DNA of 64,000 bases from Glebionis coronaria (GCA_025667525.1 CM046875.1:530497079-530561078), one strand, 5' to 3'; numbered from the stretch's first letter, positions 10,276-22,755 are shown. Notes: generated by a model from the letters alone, not told the origin. Numbers and translations: made by a program.

Positions 10276-12174
10276 TCCTTTATACCGGTTGCTTTTGGGC
10301 CTTGTTTATCATGTAAGCCCCACCAAAAATTGACCACACCATGATTATCCCTAAATGATCACATTTATGGGGATTTGAGTCGAGCTTTTGACTCGGTTAT
10401 CAAAAACAAGGTGCCTCGTGGGGGAGTCCCATGCTTATCCATGTACATATTATTGCTTTCTAATTAGTTTAATGTGAGGGGATTTGTGCCCTTCCAACCT
10501 TTGTTCCGTGGTTGTTTGTGCATTGTGAACTTTAGATCATGATCTTCACGATTGGAGCCTCTTGTGTTCGTTTTATGGGAGCACTCGATCGTTTGCTTTG
10601 GAGACATTTCTCAATATCCATGATATATCCTTTGATGTTCTAACCTTAGGTTTATAGCACACTTCATAAACGGCTATTAATTTAATGGTTACACCCTTTC
10701 CATGCTAGATTAGGCATTCGACTACGTCTCTAGTATGGGGATGTTTGCACCCCTAGACTCGAAACATTGAGGACAATGTTTAACTTTAGTATGGGGGGTG
10801 AATAGATACTTGCCTTGCCAAACCTTCACGCTTTCCAAAGTTATCGTTTTGTTTATCGTTTTGTTGCAAAATAAGGCTAAAAATGGCCAAAATTTAAAAT
10901 TTTTCTCATGTTTTATAAGTGTTTGAAGACACGAATGTAGGTTTTCCGATGGCGAGAATAAGAGTAATTTTTGACTCGACCGTGCGTGTTGAGCACTTAG
11001 CTTTGATTCCTTAACTACACATTAGGCTAAGTCTCTTAAATGAGGACGAGAAATGACAGAGTTAATTATAAGTTACTATGCTAAACGTAGAGTACTCGTA
11101 TTCTTTCAAAAACTCATGTGTTCTCGTTGTTTGCTTATTCTCCCTTCGCATGTAAATATTTTTTGCTTAATAAATATTGATTTAGCGGTTTAGTTTTGAT
11201 CGTTGGGTTTCTAGTCTTTTCTAGTAGCTTCCGTGTAATTAAATTGGGAAGACATTAAGGTATCGCCAGCGTCACGGTTTTGAAGTATTGGCAACCCGAT
11301 AATCGAAAGCTTCACCCAATAATAAGATTTCAAGTGCTCACCTAAATCTAGCAAACAATTTGAAGCCCCACAAGGCCTAAAATCTATGCAAAAATTGAAA
11401 GTGAATCAAGCCTTAATCTTCGAAGCTTTAAAGATCCAAAATTCGCTTTAGCGTGAGGATATACGTCTTTGGCTAATAAAACCACCGATGAGGCGGATAA
11501 TAAAAGGCAAGGCAAGACCGAAGTCATAATAAAAGCTTCATGGCGAAGTTGAATAAAAGATGGAGGTAAACCAAAGATAATAAGGCCCTTCCGTTAGGGG
11601 GCGTATAAAAGTCTTGGTAATAAGTCTCATGTTCAAAACCGTTATAAAACCGTGTTTATCGATCCTTCTTGTCAACTTAATTTTTTAACATCGTTGTCTA
11701 TTAGGAGGGGTTATTGATTTAATGGTCTTAGTTACACCGTTAGGACTCTATCTTTAGACCTAAATCTCTATTATCGCATAAGTCAATGATGTATCCTCGT
11801 GATCATTAAGACATAATAAAATATAAGAGATACAAATTAGGAATAATGGGAGAATAAGTACGTGATTAGAGCATATGAGTAGTGTTAGCATTACTAACTT
11901 ATAATGACAATGATCTCGTTGCACGCTTGGCATGGAATTAGGGTGAAAATCGAGGACGATGAAATTATTTCTAACGAAGCATTCACGTGTTCTTATTCTA
12001 TGAACCTAAACGTCCTATTTTGCGATGAAAATCATACATTATGTCTAAAACGCAAGTAGTAGTAGTGTAGCTAGTTTATCATTTCAATAAAGTGAATAAA
12101 ATGAATTTTGGAGGTGCTTCGATACTTTATTCTAGCATTGCGTGAGGGCACGGCAATGGTTTAGTATGGGGGAG
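10276..12174 (+). other. Non-coding 3' interior of element B with repeated PPT-like motifs
   Basis: This is about 1.9 kb without a coding frame, in the place where an autonomous Athila would carry RT, RNase H and integrase. PPT-like tagtatgggg motifs occur at 10731-10741 and 10786-10800, and the terminal one (12161-12174, ttagtatgggggag) abuts the 3' LTR and serves as the likely polypurine tract. The first two are also present in D at equivalent places. The middle part (11040-12120) differs from D. No RT or integrase remnant is visible by eye. Confidence 0.65.
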
Positions 12175-15100
12175 TGATGAGACTGCTTTTATACATGGTC
12201 TCATCGTCCAAATCGGGCTTAAAATGCATAAAATATCATTAAAAATACCAAATATATTCTCGTGTTTGTTACTTGTGTATTTTTAGGTACGGATATTGAG
12301 GAAATGGCAAAAGATCACAAGAATCATTCAAAAACGAACACGGGAAACGAAGCCGCACAATGAACCGGGCCCAAGTTTGGATTTTACAAAAAGACCCTTG
12401 AAGAATTGAAGATTGACAACTTTAGTCCCTCATCTTTGAAGAACTTGTCACAAATGACCCTCCAAATGTCAAATGTACAAGAATGATCCCTAAAGTTTGA
12501 AGATATTACAATTCCAGTCCTTGAAGAATCCAAGAAATACATTTAAAACCCTTGGAAAAAGTTTTTAAACAATTTATGCCATAAATGACAACTTGCCAAA
12601 AGTTGTCATGTGTTAAAAGGGCATGGATAGCATTTTATACAAAGTGGAAGAAAGAGAGAAGCTTGGGGGGTCAAACTGCCAAACATCAAAACCTCCTCAT
12701 CCAGTCACAATTTGCCACGTCACAAAACCCACCCATTTACCCTAACCCTACCCATACCCAACCCGTAACCAAACCCACAACCCAAGTTTATTTATTAAAC
12801 CTTGGTCAAATCCCCCAGTCAACCCCACCCTTTCCCACCAAAACACCTTTTTCAAATACTTTTTACCAAAAAGGATTAAACCACCCTTAATCTCCCACTT
12901 AAACCCTAATCCACCCCAGTCACAATCAAGAGCAAAACAAGGGAGTTTTGTCTTAATCCCTCTAGATCCCTAATTGAGCTTCACCTCATCCTAAACCCAC
13001 CCACCAAGATTCCCCCAACATACCCATGTGACCTCCCAGGACCACCCCTGCCCCGTCTTTTTCACACCAAAACCAAGAGGGGACACATCCAACGATTATG
13101 ATGCATTCCTTTGACCCCAAGGATATTTTAACAGCTATGATCAAGTTTCCAACAGCCTGGCATCACATGGTTCCAATTTGACCAGATTTTCAAGACTTTT
13201 CTCAAGGGCATTTAGGGCTTTTTAGCAATTAGGGTTTACAATTTTGTAATTTTTTATTCAGTCTTCTAGTAATTTCCATGGACTAGTATAAATACATTCG
13301 ACTTGTGAATGTATTAGGTGTTCCAGATTTTTTCAAGCATTTGTAATCTTTTTTAAAAATTATAAAGTTGGTATTTTTGGATAAAGTGTAATTCCTTTTA
13401 TTGTTTTTTAGAAATTTGGTGCATGCTTGAATAGTCTGAGTTCCACATTATTATTACTTAAACACTTTGTGTTTATTGGATTTTCAAAAAGTTTTAAAAA
13501 GGGTTTTGATTTCAGAAATTTTATGAATTTTTTAGAAGTGAAAGTGGATCAAAAATTCTTGAGTTTCAGAATATTAAACTTGTTTTTAAAACTTGTTAAA
13601 GGTTTCAAAGTTGGTGAAAAGATTTTTAAAGAAGTTTGAAAAAATCAGAAGTTTGTATTGTGCTTGTTTTCTTTCCATTTTCTTAGCAGGTTTTTGAGCT
13701 TGTTGCTGTTAAAGGTTCAGCATAGACCCGGGTCTATTGGAGGTGGTTTTTCAACCACAAAGGGTCCTGGATGTAGGACCCTTAAGGTAGTTCTCCTTTT
13801 CCCTTTTCATTTTTAGTTTCTGAAAATATTATGTGATTTGTGTGAAATTGCATGAAAGGTGTTGATTGTTTGTTTAAGCTGTTTGATTTGAGTTATTAGG
13901 TTATATTATGCATGTTTAGAAGGTATATAATCAGTTTGGGTAGATTTCAAAGTGATTTGGTGTGTTAAAATTGCATATTCAGTTTTAAAGGTGTGTTTGG
14001 ATAAGGGTTTAAGTAGGGTTAAAAATCATTAATTGTGCTTAAAACCTGCTTAGAAATACTTCATAAGGTGTTAATAGGTTGCTAGTCACATAAGTTTTCA
14101 GTTTGGTGTTGATTTTAAACAGGTTTGTATGAAAAATATTTGGTTTATAGGTTAAAAATCTGTTAAGTCATCATTGTGCATGATTTGAGTGGAATTTGTG
14201 CATCAAGTTTTATAGTCTGTTGGATTAAAGGCTAACTTAGGATTGGGTATAGTTTGAATACCATTTGGTGAGTTTATGTGTAAGATTTGAGCTACTGAAA
14301 GTCACTTGTGTGCACTTTGCATCAGAAAAATACCACCAGACCCCCTTTGTCATATCAGCAACATCATTGTGTGTTATTTTGTGTGATTTTGTGCCTAAGC
14401 TTGCTTGATTTGTGTTTGTGTTTGACTCCTTATACTCCAAAGAGTATAAGGGTGCCCCCTTTGTCCAACAATTCACCACAAAAAAGGCAAACCAAGCCCT
14501 CTTGGTTCAATATTCACAAGTGAAAGAATACACTTATGTTCATCAGTCAACAAGTACTCAACTGAGCACGTTTTGCTTTGAATCTTTCTTTAATCCTGGT
14601 TAAATTGGATTTGATTTGTGTTTTGAGTAAGTATTAGTCATCAGTTTGTGTTTTAAAAGTTAAAAAAAAAAAAAAAAAAAAAAAATCAAAAACCTCACCT
14701 TGCCTGGGCTCGAACACGCGACCTCTCTATTGGAGGAGTAACGTGTTAACCAGTGATCCAGATGGGTTTTTACGTTATAGGTTCATTTCAATAGTTATTT
14801 AAGGGGTTTTGGTTTTGTCCTTTCATAAATAAGCCGTAGCTTATTTGTGCTTTTCCAGCTTATTTAATAAGCTTATTTGGGATAGCTTATTTTTCCTAGG
14901 TTCTTATTTAGGTTTTAGACTTTTCTGTTTTAAAAGTATATTTTTTCCTTTATTTATTTATTTTTTAGGATTATTTCTAGTTTAATTTTTAGAAAGTAAT
15001 TTAAAAATAGCAAAAAGTATTTTAAAAATCCAAAAAAATAGTTTTTAGGTTTTAATTAAGTAATTTGAGGTTTACATCCAAAAAAGTTTTCAAAAAGTCT

Positions 15101-15981
15101 TATTTTTGATTTTATTTGATTTTAGGTTTTTTTAACAACTTTAAAAATTAATATAAAATTAAATAAAAGGTTTTAGGAACTTTTGATCACATTTTTGTTC
15201 TAGTTATATTATTTAGGATTTTTGGTAATTTTTTAGAATTTATTTTTAAACTTTTTATTTTTTAGAATATATTTTAATATTATTTTATCACCAAAAATAG
15301 AAAGTTTAATTTTTAACTTTTTTTCATTTTTCCTAGATTGTAGACATTAAATTAGGAACTTTGTAACTTTCCAAATATTTTTTAGGCTTTTCATTTAATT
15401 TCTAGAATTAATTTAATATTTAATAGATTTTAATAGTTTTTAAGTAATTAAAAATAGTTTAATTTGGTTTTAAAATTTTTAAAAATAGTTTTTAGCTTAA
15501 TTAGGTCATTTTTGAGGTTTACAAACTATTAGATCTTGTTTAAGGCTTTTTAATATTTAATTGTGATTTTTAGGGCTTTAATTAGCATTAAAAAGTCATT
15601 ATTGAATTAATTAAAAGGTTTTAGCAAGTTTGGATTTTTTGTAAACTCTTAGAATATTATTGGGGATTTTTAGGAATTTTTAGAAATTTTTAGGTTAAAA
15701 TTTTAATTTTTGTACTATTTACGGTTTTACGTGTTCGCCTTTTTTGTCGTAGTTTAATCCGTCTTCGTAACCGTCATTTCTTTCCTTTCTCATTTCTATT
15801 CTCTTTTCTTGTTAATAAAATCATCAATCAAATCAACTCATTATACAATGCACTAGCCTCCTCGAGAACGAACTCACTTAGGGTCATTCACACACGGTTT
15901 TCCTGAATCGTCGTGCACGCTTGCCCTATATTTTAGTTGCTTGTTTTTCCTAAAGCAAGTATCTAATTTTTACGAATATCA
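12175..15981 (+). repeat. Element B 3' LTR (3,807 bp)
   Basis: This is a near-identical copy of 2482-6280. Differences are mostly single bases and short homopolymer changes; for example, the A-run near 14660-14686 is longer here. The TATA box is at 13287-13294. It ends at 15981 and is followed by TSD gtagt. The small ORFs inside are LTR sequence, not genes. Confidence 0.9.
14660..14770 (-). ncRNA. tRNA-like Pol III unit, antisense in the B 3' LTR
   Basis: This is a second copy of the 4973-5071 structure: the B-box-like site is at plus 14706-14717, the A-box-like site at 14750-14760, and a long T-run on the minus strand at 14660-14686. It exists because it lies in an LTR. Expression is unknown. 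Confidence 0.35.
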
Positions 15982-16514
15982 GTAGTACAGCAATAAGTCA
16001 CAAGAAATCTGATGTGATGCTCACGATATAGTCAACAACCTAAATAATTATAAGGTCTCAGTAACTGCATAACATAATGCATAAAAGTTTCTGAACAAGT
16101 CTGTGCATGCTTATACTGGTTTTAAGCATTTTATTACGATATCTGTAATTTAGTTTATTGTTGTACAAGTAATAGAAGTATTTATTTTTAAGTGTAAATA
16201 AATAATATCGTTTAATTAGTTAATTTGTTTAATAATTATATTCGTACTTGTATCGTTTATAAAGTAATTTAAATATTTATAAAAGGAAGTTTTATATATA
16301 TTTAAAGGTGAAAAGAAATAAATATAATTAATATATTTATATTTATAAGTTAATCATGTTTAATTTATATAACATATAAATAACGTTTATAAAAATGTAT
16401 AACATTTTAATTTAATTTAATTCAATGTTCCCGAAGTTTGTATAATTATTAAATTATAAGTTTGAGAAAAATAACGAGTGTTGTATTTATTTAAGTTTTA
16501 TGTTTTTAATATTG

Positions 16515-16516
<2 letters not shown>

Positions 16517-16611
<95 letters not shown>
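16517..16611. repeat. (AT)n microsatellite, about 95 bp
   Basis: An uninterrupted TA/AT dinucleotide run lies in A's left LTR. At the same point of the right LTR, a TA run (26443-26490) is interrupted by Helitron E and continues at 35709. The poly-YI ORFs that cross this tract are artefacts. Confidence 0.95.
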
Positions 16612-16613
<2 letters not shown>

Positions 16614-18910
16614 ATTGCAAAACAAGTCCCTCCGTAGTTACACGTGTAACTAGGGCTTATAAGAGTTCTAAGTGTTGTCATTTTTAGTCCTTGTATTATT
16701 CGGTTAGGATTTTTATTAGGAAAAGTTTCATAAACGCCCCCTAGGGCTCCAAACAAGTTTCGGTAAAGGCCGAAATGGTCCCTAGGGTTTACTTAGGGTT
16801 TTCTAACTTAACCTACTTGGCAAAAAAGGCCCCTAGGGCTCCTATATGTTTCGGTTGGTGGCAAAAGGAGTCCCTAAGGTTCTAATCAAGTTACACAAAT
16901 ACACACAACTAACAATAATTACAAAATGGTCCTCCTACTTTAGTTTTAAGTCTCGAATGGTGTATAAACCACCCCTAGACTCTCGAAAAATTACAAAGTA
17001 GGTCCTTATGTGTTAACTTTTGTTAAAATGAGTTTCCAAACATGACCATTTAAGTCCCTAGACTTATTTAAATTACAATTTAATCCGAAAGTTTTATAAT
17101 TTATATTTTTAGTCCGAAACTTTATTAAATCACATTTTTAATCCGAAAGTTTATCAAATCACATTTTTCATACAAAAAGTTTTATAATATAATTATTTAA
17201 CATAAATAAAGTTTATTTTAAGTATGATTATCCTAGTGGGCTTTAGGAAGCATTAGTGGGTTTAATGGGCTCCTAGTTTCTATAGGGCTTACATAGTGGG
17301 CTTAATGGGCCTAACTATATTAACACTATTCATTGGGCCTTATAATCCATTAAGGTAACTAGTTAACATGTTTTTGTAGTAACCTAGATCTAATGATTTC
17401 TAGGCTTATAACAATATTTCAAAGTTATTCATCACACTAAAAATAAGGGTAAACCCCACGTCTAGATTTATATATATGTATAGGTTTTGTGATTTTTAGT
17501 TTAGCATGTTCATGATGTTGTGGTCACCATAGTGAACAAGATTTTTCATCCCACAAAGTGGTACATCATTTTATGTCGTGACCTACTATGGTCTATGTTT
17601 TCTTAGATTTTTTTAGGTTAAGTTTCTACTAGAGATATGTATATATGTTCAAGTGTATGAATGAAAGTATATAGAAAAATGTATGTTTCATTATACTTAC
17701 TTGTTAGATAGTTCTAGGAGTGAATAAGTGAACTAGTAGTATCTTGTACTTGTTTTCAACAATGGTGGTTGCCTATAACAAAACCTAGTCGTGACCTTTA
17801 AGCTTTGTGAATACCCTTAGAGTTGTCTTGGAGATCAAGCTTGTTGTAGGAGTAACAATGATTTGAATTTAAGATGAAAGAGACATGGATTTGCTAGTAA
17901 ATGAAGTAGTAAATGAGTGTTGAAGGATTTTTGGTGGAGAAACAATATATGCCATGAGTTTTGAGAGAGAGATGTGAGGATAGTTCAAGTGTTTTATGTT
18001 TGTGTGTTTGAATCTTGGGGATATTCGGATATATTAGGATTTGGAAGAGATCATGTGTATCTATTTCTAGTACTATGAGTCTTGGATTGTATCTACCTAA
18101 GATATGGAAAATATAAGTTGGATATGCAAGTACAATACCCTATTTGGCAAACATGCACTTCCCATTTGCTACCTTGTTGATGCCGTTTGTTTGCAAAGGT
18201 CAAAGGGGGAAAAAAATGACATGTATAGTGTATTGTGTATGGTGTAAGTATGAAGTGTGTAAGTAACATAGTACTTAGCATAGTGTGCATAGGATTAATG
18301 TTTGAGGTTGATTGTAAGTTTACAAGTGATTATGGATGTGTAAGTGCCCATATACACGGCTAGTGTATGTATTTTTGGGTAAAAATGTGTTGACTTGTAT
18401 CAAATTGGGAGTTAATATTAGTCCATGTATTATAGTGTAGGTATTTGTAAGGTTTCTAGGTATTTTGATTAAATCTTTAGATCACTTGGTGAAAATATAT
18501 AATGAGTATATCATTATAATTATTTTACTTGAACAAAATAAATAAATGACAGTGTGTAATAACTGACATTGTTTTAAAGTGATAGGTGTTTGTTCATAGT
18601 ATGAGGTATATGTAAATATATACATATAAATATAAATCCAAGTACTTAATAAAGTAAGTAAATAATGTTACAGTTTATCAAAAGTGTGTACTGAGGCGGT
18701 GAGTCCTTGTTCAATCATGTGGCCAGTCAATTGCCAACGTAGTCAGTAAAGACTAAAGGCTCATATAAATGTACAAATAAATATGAAATAATAGTATGAC
18801 AAAAAGGATATGAGTATTAATAAGTCATATAAAAGTGGAAATTTATAGATTCCAAAAATAAAGAGTACAACAGTTGACAAAGTCAATAAGATAAAATCAA
18901 AGGTTTTACA

Positions 18911-18962
18911 GCACCATCCCGTTTTTTAACTTTGTCCTCAAAGCTTAAGACGAAGTCACCGG
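18911..18962 (-). promoter_or_regulatory. Polypurine tract region of element A
   Basis: On the minus strand, aaaaaacgggatggtgc immediately precedes the TGTAAAACC start of the 3' LTR. It is short and interrupted, so only weakly defined, but its position next to the LTR is right for plus-strand priming. Confidence 0.45.
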
Positions 18963-19760
18963 TCAGGTGAACAAATGTGGGTACTTGGTTTTGAACGAGT
19001 CTTCTCGTTCCCAAGTGAACTCAGGACCTCTCCTCGAGTTCCAACGTACTTTGATCAACGGGATACGACTGCGTTTCAATTTCTTAACCGTTCTCTCCAT
19101 GATTTCTACTGGTTCTTCTGTAAATTGCAGTTTTTCGTCAAACTGAACTCCTTCCAATGGCATAGCCAATGGTTCTTCAGCATAGCAATTCTTCAGATTA
19201 GACACGTGGAAAGTAGGGTGTACCCGACTCAATTGATGAGGCAACTCTAAACGATAAGCTACCTCCCCGATCCTGGCTATTACTTTGAAAGGGCCGACAT
19301 AATGTGGATTCAGTTTTCCACGTTTACCAAAGCGTACAACACCCTTACAAGGTGATACCTTGAGCATGACACGGTCACCTACTTCAAATTGCATAGGTTT
19401 GCGTTTCTGGTCCGCGTAACTCTTTTGTCGATCACGAGCATCTTGAATTCTTTGCTTTATGAGAACGATCTTGTCTGTAGTATCCTGGATTAACTCTGGT
19501 CCAGTGAGCTAAAATTCACCTACTTCTGCCCAGCACACAGGTGAACGGCACTTTCGACCATATAGTGCTTCAAAAGGGGCAACCTTAATACTGGCATGAT
19601 AAATGTTGTTGTAGGAGAATTACACTAAAAGAATATGGTTAACCCATCCATTCCTAAAGTCAATCACACATGCTCGTAGCATGTTTTCTAGAGTCTGGAT
19701 GGTTCGTTCACTTTGACCGTCAGTCTGTGGATGATAAGCGATGCTCATGTCCAATTTGGT
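18963..19760 (-). pseudogene. Integrase C-terminal and chromodomain-like end of A pol
   Basis: The frame at 18963-19394 encodes [50 protein letters not shown] and a terminal [16 protein letters not shown]...YPHLF block. This is the GPY/F module of gypsy integrases followed by a chromodomain-like tail. Upstream (19395-19760, broken by stops) are [21 protein letters not shown], holding the last catalytic Glu of the DDE triad, and an [13 protein letters not shown] stretch. Chromodomain tails are thought to direct insertion to heterochromatin. The C-terminal segment itself is undamaged. Confidence 0.85.
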
Positions 19761-19769
19761 ACCTAAGGA

Positions 19770-20171
19770 TCATTGGAAAGCCTTCCAAAAGTTTGATCTA
19801 AACCTACCGTCTCGATCACAGATTATTGAGACTGGTATTCCATCTTTGGTCACTATCTCCTTCCGGTACGTCTTTGCCAGTTTCGTCAGGGAATCATTTT
19901 CCCTAATTGGTTGGAAATGAGCGGACTTGGCGAGTTGGTCGAAGATTACCCATATAGTACCGTAACCATGAGATGACTTTGGGAGTTTGGTGACAAAATA
20001 CATGGTGATGTTGTCCCACTTCCATTTTGGTATCTCGGGCTGTACAAGTAAACCCGATGGTCTCTGGTGTTCAGTTTTGACACGTGAACATGTCAAACAT
20101 TTCTGCACATAGGTGGCGATGTCAGCTATCATATTTGGCCACCAGTATAATTTCTTCATATCATGATACAT
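19770..20171 (-). pseudogene. Integrase core of A pol, first catalytic Asp lost
   Basis: The frame includes [21 protein letters not shown] (zinc-binding end, C-x2-C), [29 protein letters not shown] and [17 protein letters not shown]. In active gypsy integrases the motif reads ITMDFV. Here the Asp is Tyr (ITMYFV), so the first residue of the DDE triad is missing. The second Asp (CDRDGRF) is retained. Together with surrounding stops, this makes the integrase inactive in this copy. Confidence 0.85.
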
Positions 20172-20932
20172 CTTTTTAGATCCGGGATGTATAGATTATT
20201 TAGTCTTTTGAGATTCGTGCATGATCACGTTCCTCAAATCTCCATAACAAGGTAACCAACTCCTTCTGTGAAGACATAGGGTTCCATCTGCTCTTGGCTC
20301 CAACTTCTCCTTAGTAAGGTCGGTTCTGAGCATTCCCCCGACGTCTTCCTTCACGAGGTTTTCAGGTAATTAAGCTTGAGTCTGAGCTTCCAAAATCTAT
20401 TTGGGTAGATCCAAACTGATTGTCATAACTAATGCCCGGACTCTCATAGGAGGGTCTGTTTCCTTACGACTTAGAGCATCAGCAACCACGTTTGCTTTAC
20501 CGGGGTGGTATTTGATCTCACAGTCGTAGTCACTCAACAACTCAATCTAACGGCGTTGTCTCATGTTCAGCTCTTTCTGATCCAGTGTTGCAAACTTTTG
20601 TGGTCAGTATGCAATGTGCACTTCGTTCCGTGTAGGTAATGTCTCCAGATTTTGAGAGCAAATACTACGGATCCGATTTCTAGATTGTGAGTGGTGTAGT
20701 TCTTCTAATGCTTCTTCTGTTGTCTTGAAGCATAGGCGATCACTTTCATTCTCTGCATCAGTACTTCACCCAAACCTTTGTGTGAAGCATCACAATATAC
20801 AACGAAATCATTGTTGCCTTCGGGCAAGGCTAATATAGGTGCACTACACAACTTCTGCTTGATCAGTTGAAAAGCTGATTCTTCCTTCTCTCGCCAATCG
20901 AAATTTATTCCTTTCTGTGTGAGTTTGGTCAT
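20172..20932 (-). pseudogene. RNase H region of A pol
   Basis: The frame at 20705-20932 has FDWREKEESAFQLIKQKLCSAP and VYCDASHKGLGEVLMQ, with the first RNase H Asp, followed by IAYASRQ. Downstream pieces (20172-20700) are recognisable but broken: DYDCEIKYHPGKANVVADALSR (the last is the ADALSR motif), MHESQ and [12 protein letters not shown], leading into integrase. Several stops and frame changes are present. RNase H would degrade the RNA template during reverse transcription. Confidence 0.8.
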
Positions 20933-20956
20933 TGGCTTGGCTATTTTGGAGAAATC

Positions 20957-21670
20957 TTAGATAAATCTACGGTAATAGCCGGCAAGGCCTATGAATTGGC
21001 GGACCTCTGTCGGCGACTTAGGTGATACCCAATCTTTGACAGATTCGACCTTTGTTGGATCTACGTGAATACCGTCACAATCGATGACATGACCGAGGAA
21101 TTGCACTCTGGGAATCCAGAATTGACATTTGGAGAATTTAGCATAGAGCTGTTCCTCCTTGAGTACCTTCAGTACTTGTGCAGGGTGTTCCCCGTGTTCT
21201 TGTTCATTCTTGGAATAAAAGAGTATATCGTCAATGAAGACTATCACGAACTTATCCAGGTAAGGTCTGTACACACGATTCATAAGATCCATAAAAATGG
21301 CTGGTGCATTGGTCAACCCAAATGGCATAACCTGGAATTCCTAATGACCGTAACGAGTTCTAAAAGCTGTTTTTGGAATATCTTCCTCCCTGACCCTTAA
21401 TTGATGGTATCCTAATCTCAAGTCAATCTTGGAATACACACTTGACCCTTGTAGTTGGTCAAATAGGTCGTCAATGCGAGGAAGCGGATAACGGTTCTTC
21501 ACAGTTAACTTATTTAGTTCTCTGTAGTCGATGCACATTCGGAAAGAACCATCTTTATTTTTGATAAATAACACAGGAGCTCTACACGGCGAGTAACTAG
21601 GTCGGATAAATCCTTTGTCAGATAATTCCTGAAGTTGTTCAGCCAGCTCTTTCATTTCTGATGGTGCCAA
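20957..21670 (-). pseudogene. Reverse transcriptase of A pol
   Basis: Two collinear frames (21341-21670 and 20957-21328) cover most of the [28 protein letters not shown]-like [39 protein letters not shown]-like [36 protein letters not shown], and the catalytic box [13 protein letters not shown], then FLGHVI and [10 protein letters not shown]. The FIDD active site is intact. A stop near 21341 splits the domain. This is a typical Ty3/gypsy RT, minus strand, directly downstream of protease. Confidence 0.92.
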
Positions 21671-21762
21671 CCGGTATGGAGCTTTAGCTACAGGTGTAGC
21701 CTTCGGGAATCAAATCTATTTGAAATTCCACTTGTCGGGTTGGTGGTAAGCCTGGCACCTCA

Positions 21763-22755
21763 TCAGGAAAGACCTCGGGAAAATCTCGGACGATAGGTAC
21801 GTCCTTGATTTAGTTTCTTATCGATTTTTTCCTCATCATCTGTTTGAGAAATATGGGCCAAGAAGATAGGACATCCTCTCAACAAATATTTTTGGGCTTT
21901 AGTACAAGAGATAACACTAAGTCTAGTGTCAGTAAGGTTAGTGTTACTGTCTCCTCGAATGATTAAAGTTTCGTTTCCCCACGGAATACGGACTAGTTTT
22001 TCATCACAAACAATGATTGTGTGGTATCTTACTAACCAGTCCATGCCAATAATAACGTCAAAACTACCAAGGTTTACGGGAATAAGGTCAATGTTGAATG
22101 GATGTTTAGAAAGATTTAAGGTACAACCTCTAATGATAGTGTCAGCATCTACAGTTTTACCGTCAACTAATTCTACAGAGTAACGGTGATCTAGAATTGA
22201 TGGGACGACTTCTAGTACATTGCTAAATTTAGTGGATATAAAACTTCGGTCTGCTCCAGTATCAAACAAAACAGATGCATAACGATTGTTTAGTAGGAAC
22301 GTACCAATAACGATATTAGAATCAGGGTAGGCTTTTGCATTGCCGACCGCGTACACTCTTGATGAAGCTCCTCCACTGTTAGTGTTCTGGTTGGCCAACT
22401 TGGGACAACCTGGTCTCACATGTCCCGGTGCTCCACACTCATAGCACACAACTCCCTTATTAGGTCCATTGCCATTCCCTCCGGTAGTATTGCGGTTTCC
22501 CTGTTGTCCGTTCCCGTTCCCACGGGCATTGTATCCGCCCCTGTTGTTGTAGTTCCTGGTGTTGTGGTTGGGTGGGACCTAAGTGACAGCATTGACTCGA
22601 CAAGTTTTGGAAAAATGACCAACGTGTCCACACTTGTGGCAGGACTAACATGGGCTATCAACGGTATGATGATAGTTGCACCTTGAGCATAAGGGTTTTA
22701 CACCCACATACGGCCTAGTTCCTACGGTGGTAGCACTGTAAACCTGTCCAGCATT
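21763..22755 (-). pseudogene. Zinc knuckles and protease of element A
   Basis: In the same frame as gag but after stops at 22756 and within 22560-22660, this region has two CCHC knuckles, CHKCGHVGHFSKTC (in 22600-22660) and CYECGAPGHVRPGC (about 22405-22447). The retropepsin follows: VLFDTGADRSFIS with a canonical DTGA active site, then DVIIGMDWL and YLLRGCPIFLAHI. The frame is open from 22449 to 21763. The knuckles would bind genomic RNA and the protease would cut the polyprotein. The two-knuckle layout fits Tekay/Del-like elements. Confidence 0.88.

Larger units (their letters stand above)
2482..15981 (+). mobile_element. Element B: Athila-like gag-protease-only LTR retrotransposon (TR-GAG type)
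   Basis: The element starts TGATGAGACTGC and ends ACGAATATCA, with the TSD gtagt at 2477-2481 and 15982-15986. The empty site is visible in A's other LTR (cctcagtagtacaaca, about 25903-25918). Its parts are the 5' LTR 2482-6280, a tRNA-Asp-type primer site, a leader, one long gag-protease ORF, 1.9 kb of non-coding 3' interior, a polypurine tract and the 3' LTR 12175-15981. No RT, RNase H or integrase is present. Non-autonomous terminal-repeat elements with only a GAG region (TR-GAG) are known in plants. Here protease is also kept. The DLGASINLMP protease motif and primer site are Athila-like. Confidence 0.9.
1711..18910 (-). repeat. Element A left LTR (its 3' LTR), split by element B
   Basis: The LTR occupies 1711-2481 and 15987-18910, about 3.7 kb once element B and its TSD are removed. 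Homology to the right LTR is clear throughout: start TGTGAC-C-CC--AAATTGG-CAAATGCA, the block before cacctcagtag, and the end aggttttaca. The segment 16612-17100 after the long (AT)n tract, which carries repeated ccctagggctcc motifs, has no counterpart in the right LTR, so one copy has gained or lost about 0.5 kb. Short ORFs in this LTR are not conserved as proteins and I regard them as chance. Confidence 0.85.

Noticed and set aside
16478..16756. ORFs with long Tyr-Ile runs on both strands
   Set aside because: They are the (AT)n microsatellite read as protein.
18093..18290. Small ORF also seen at 36737-36976
   Set aside because: It is repeated only because it lies in both LTRs of element A, and it has no domain.
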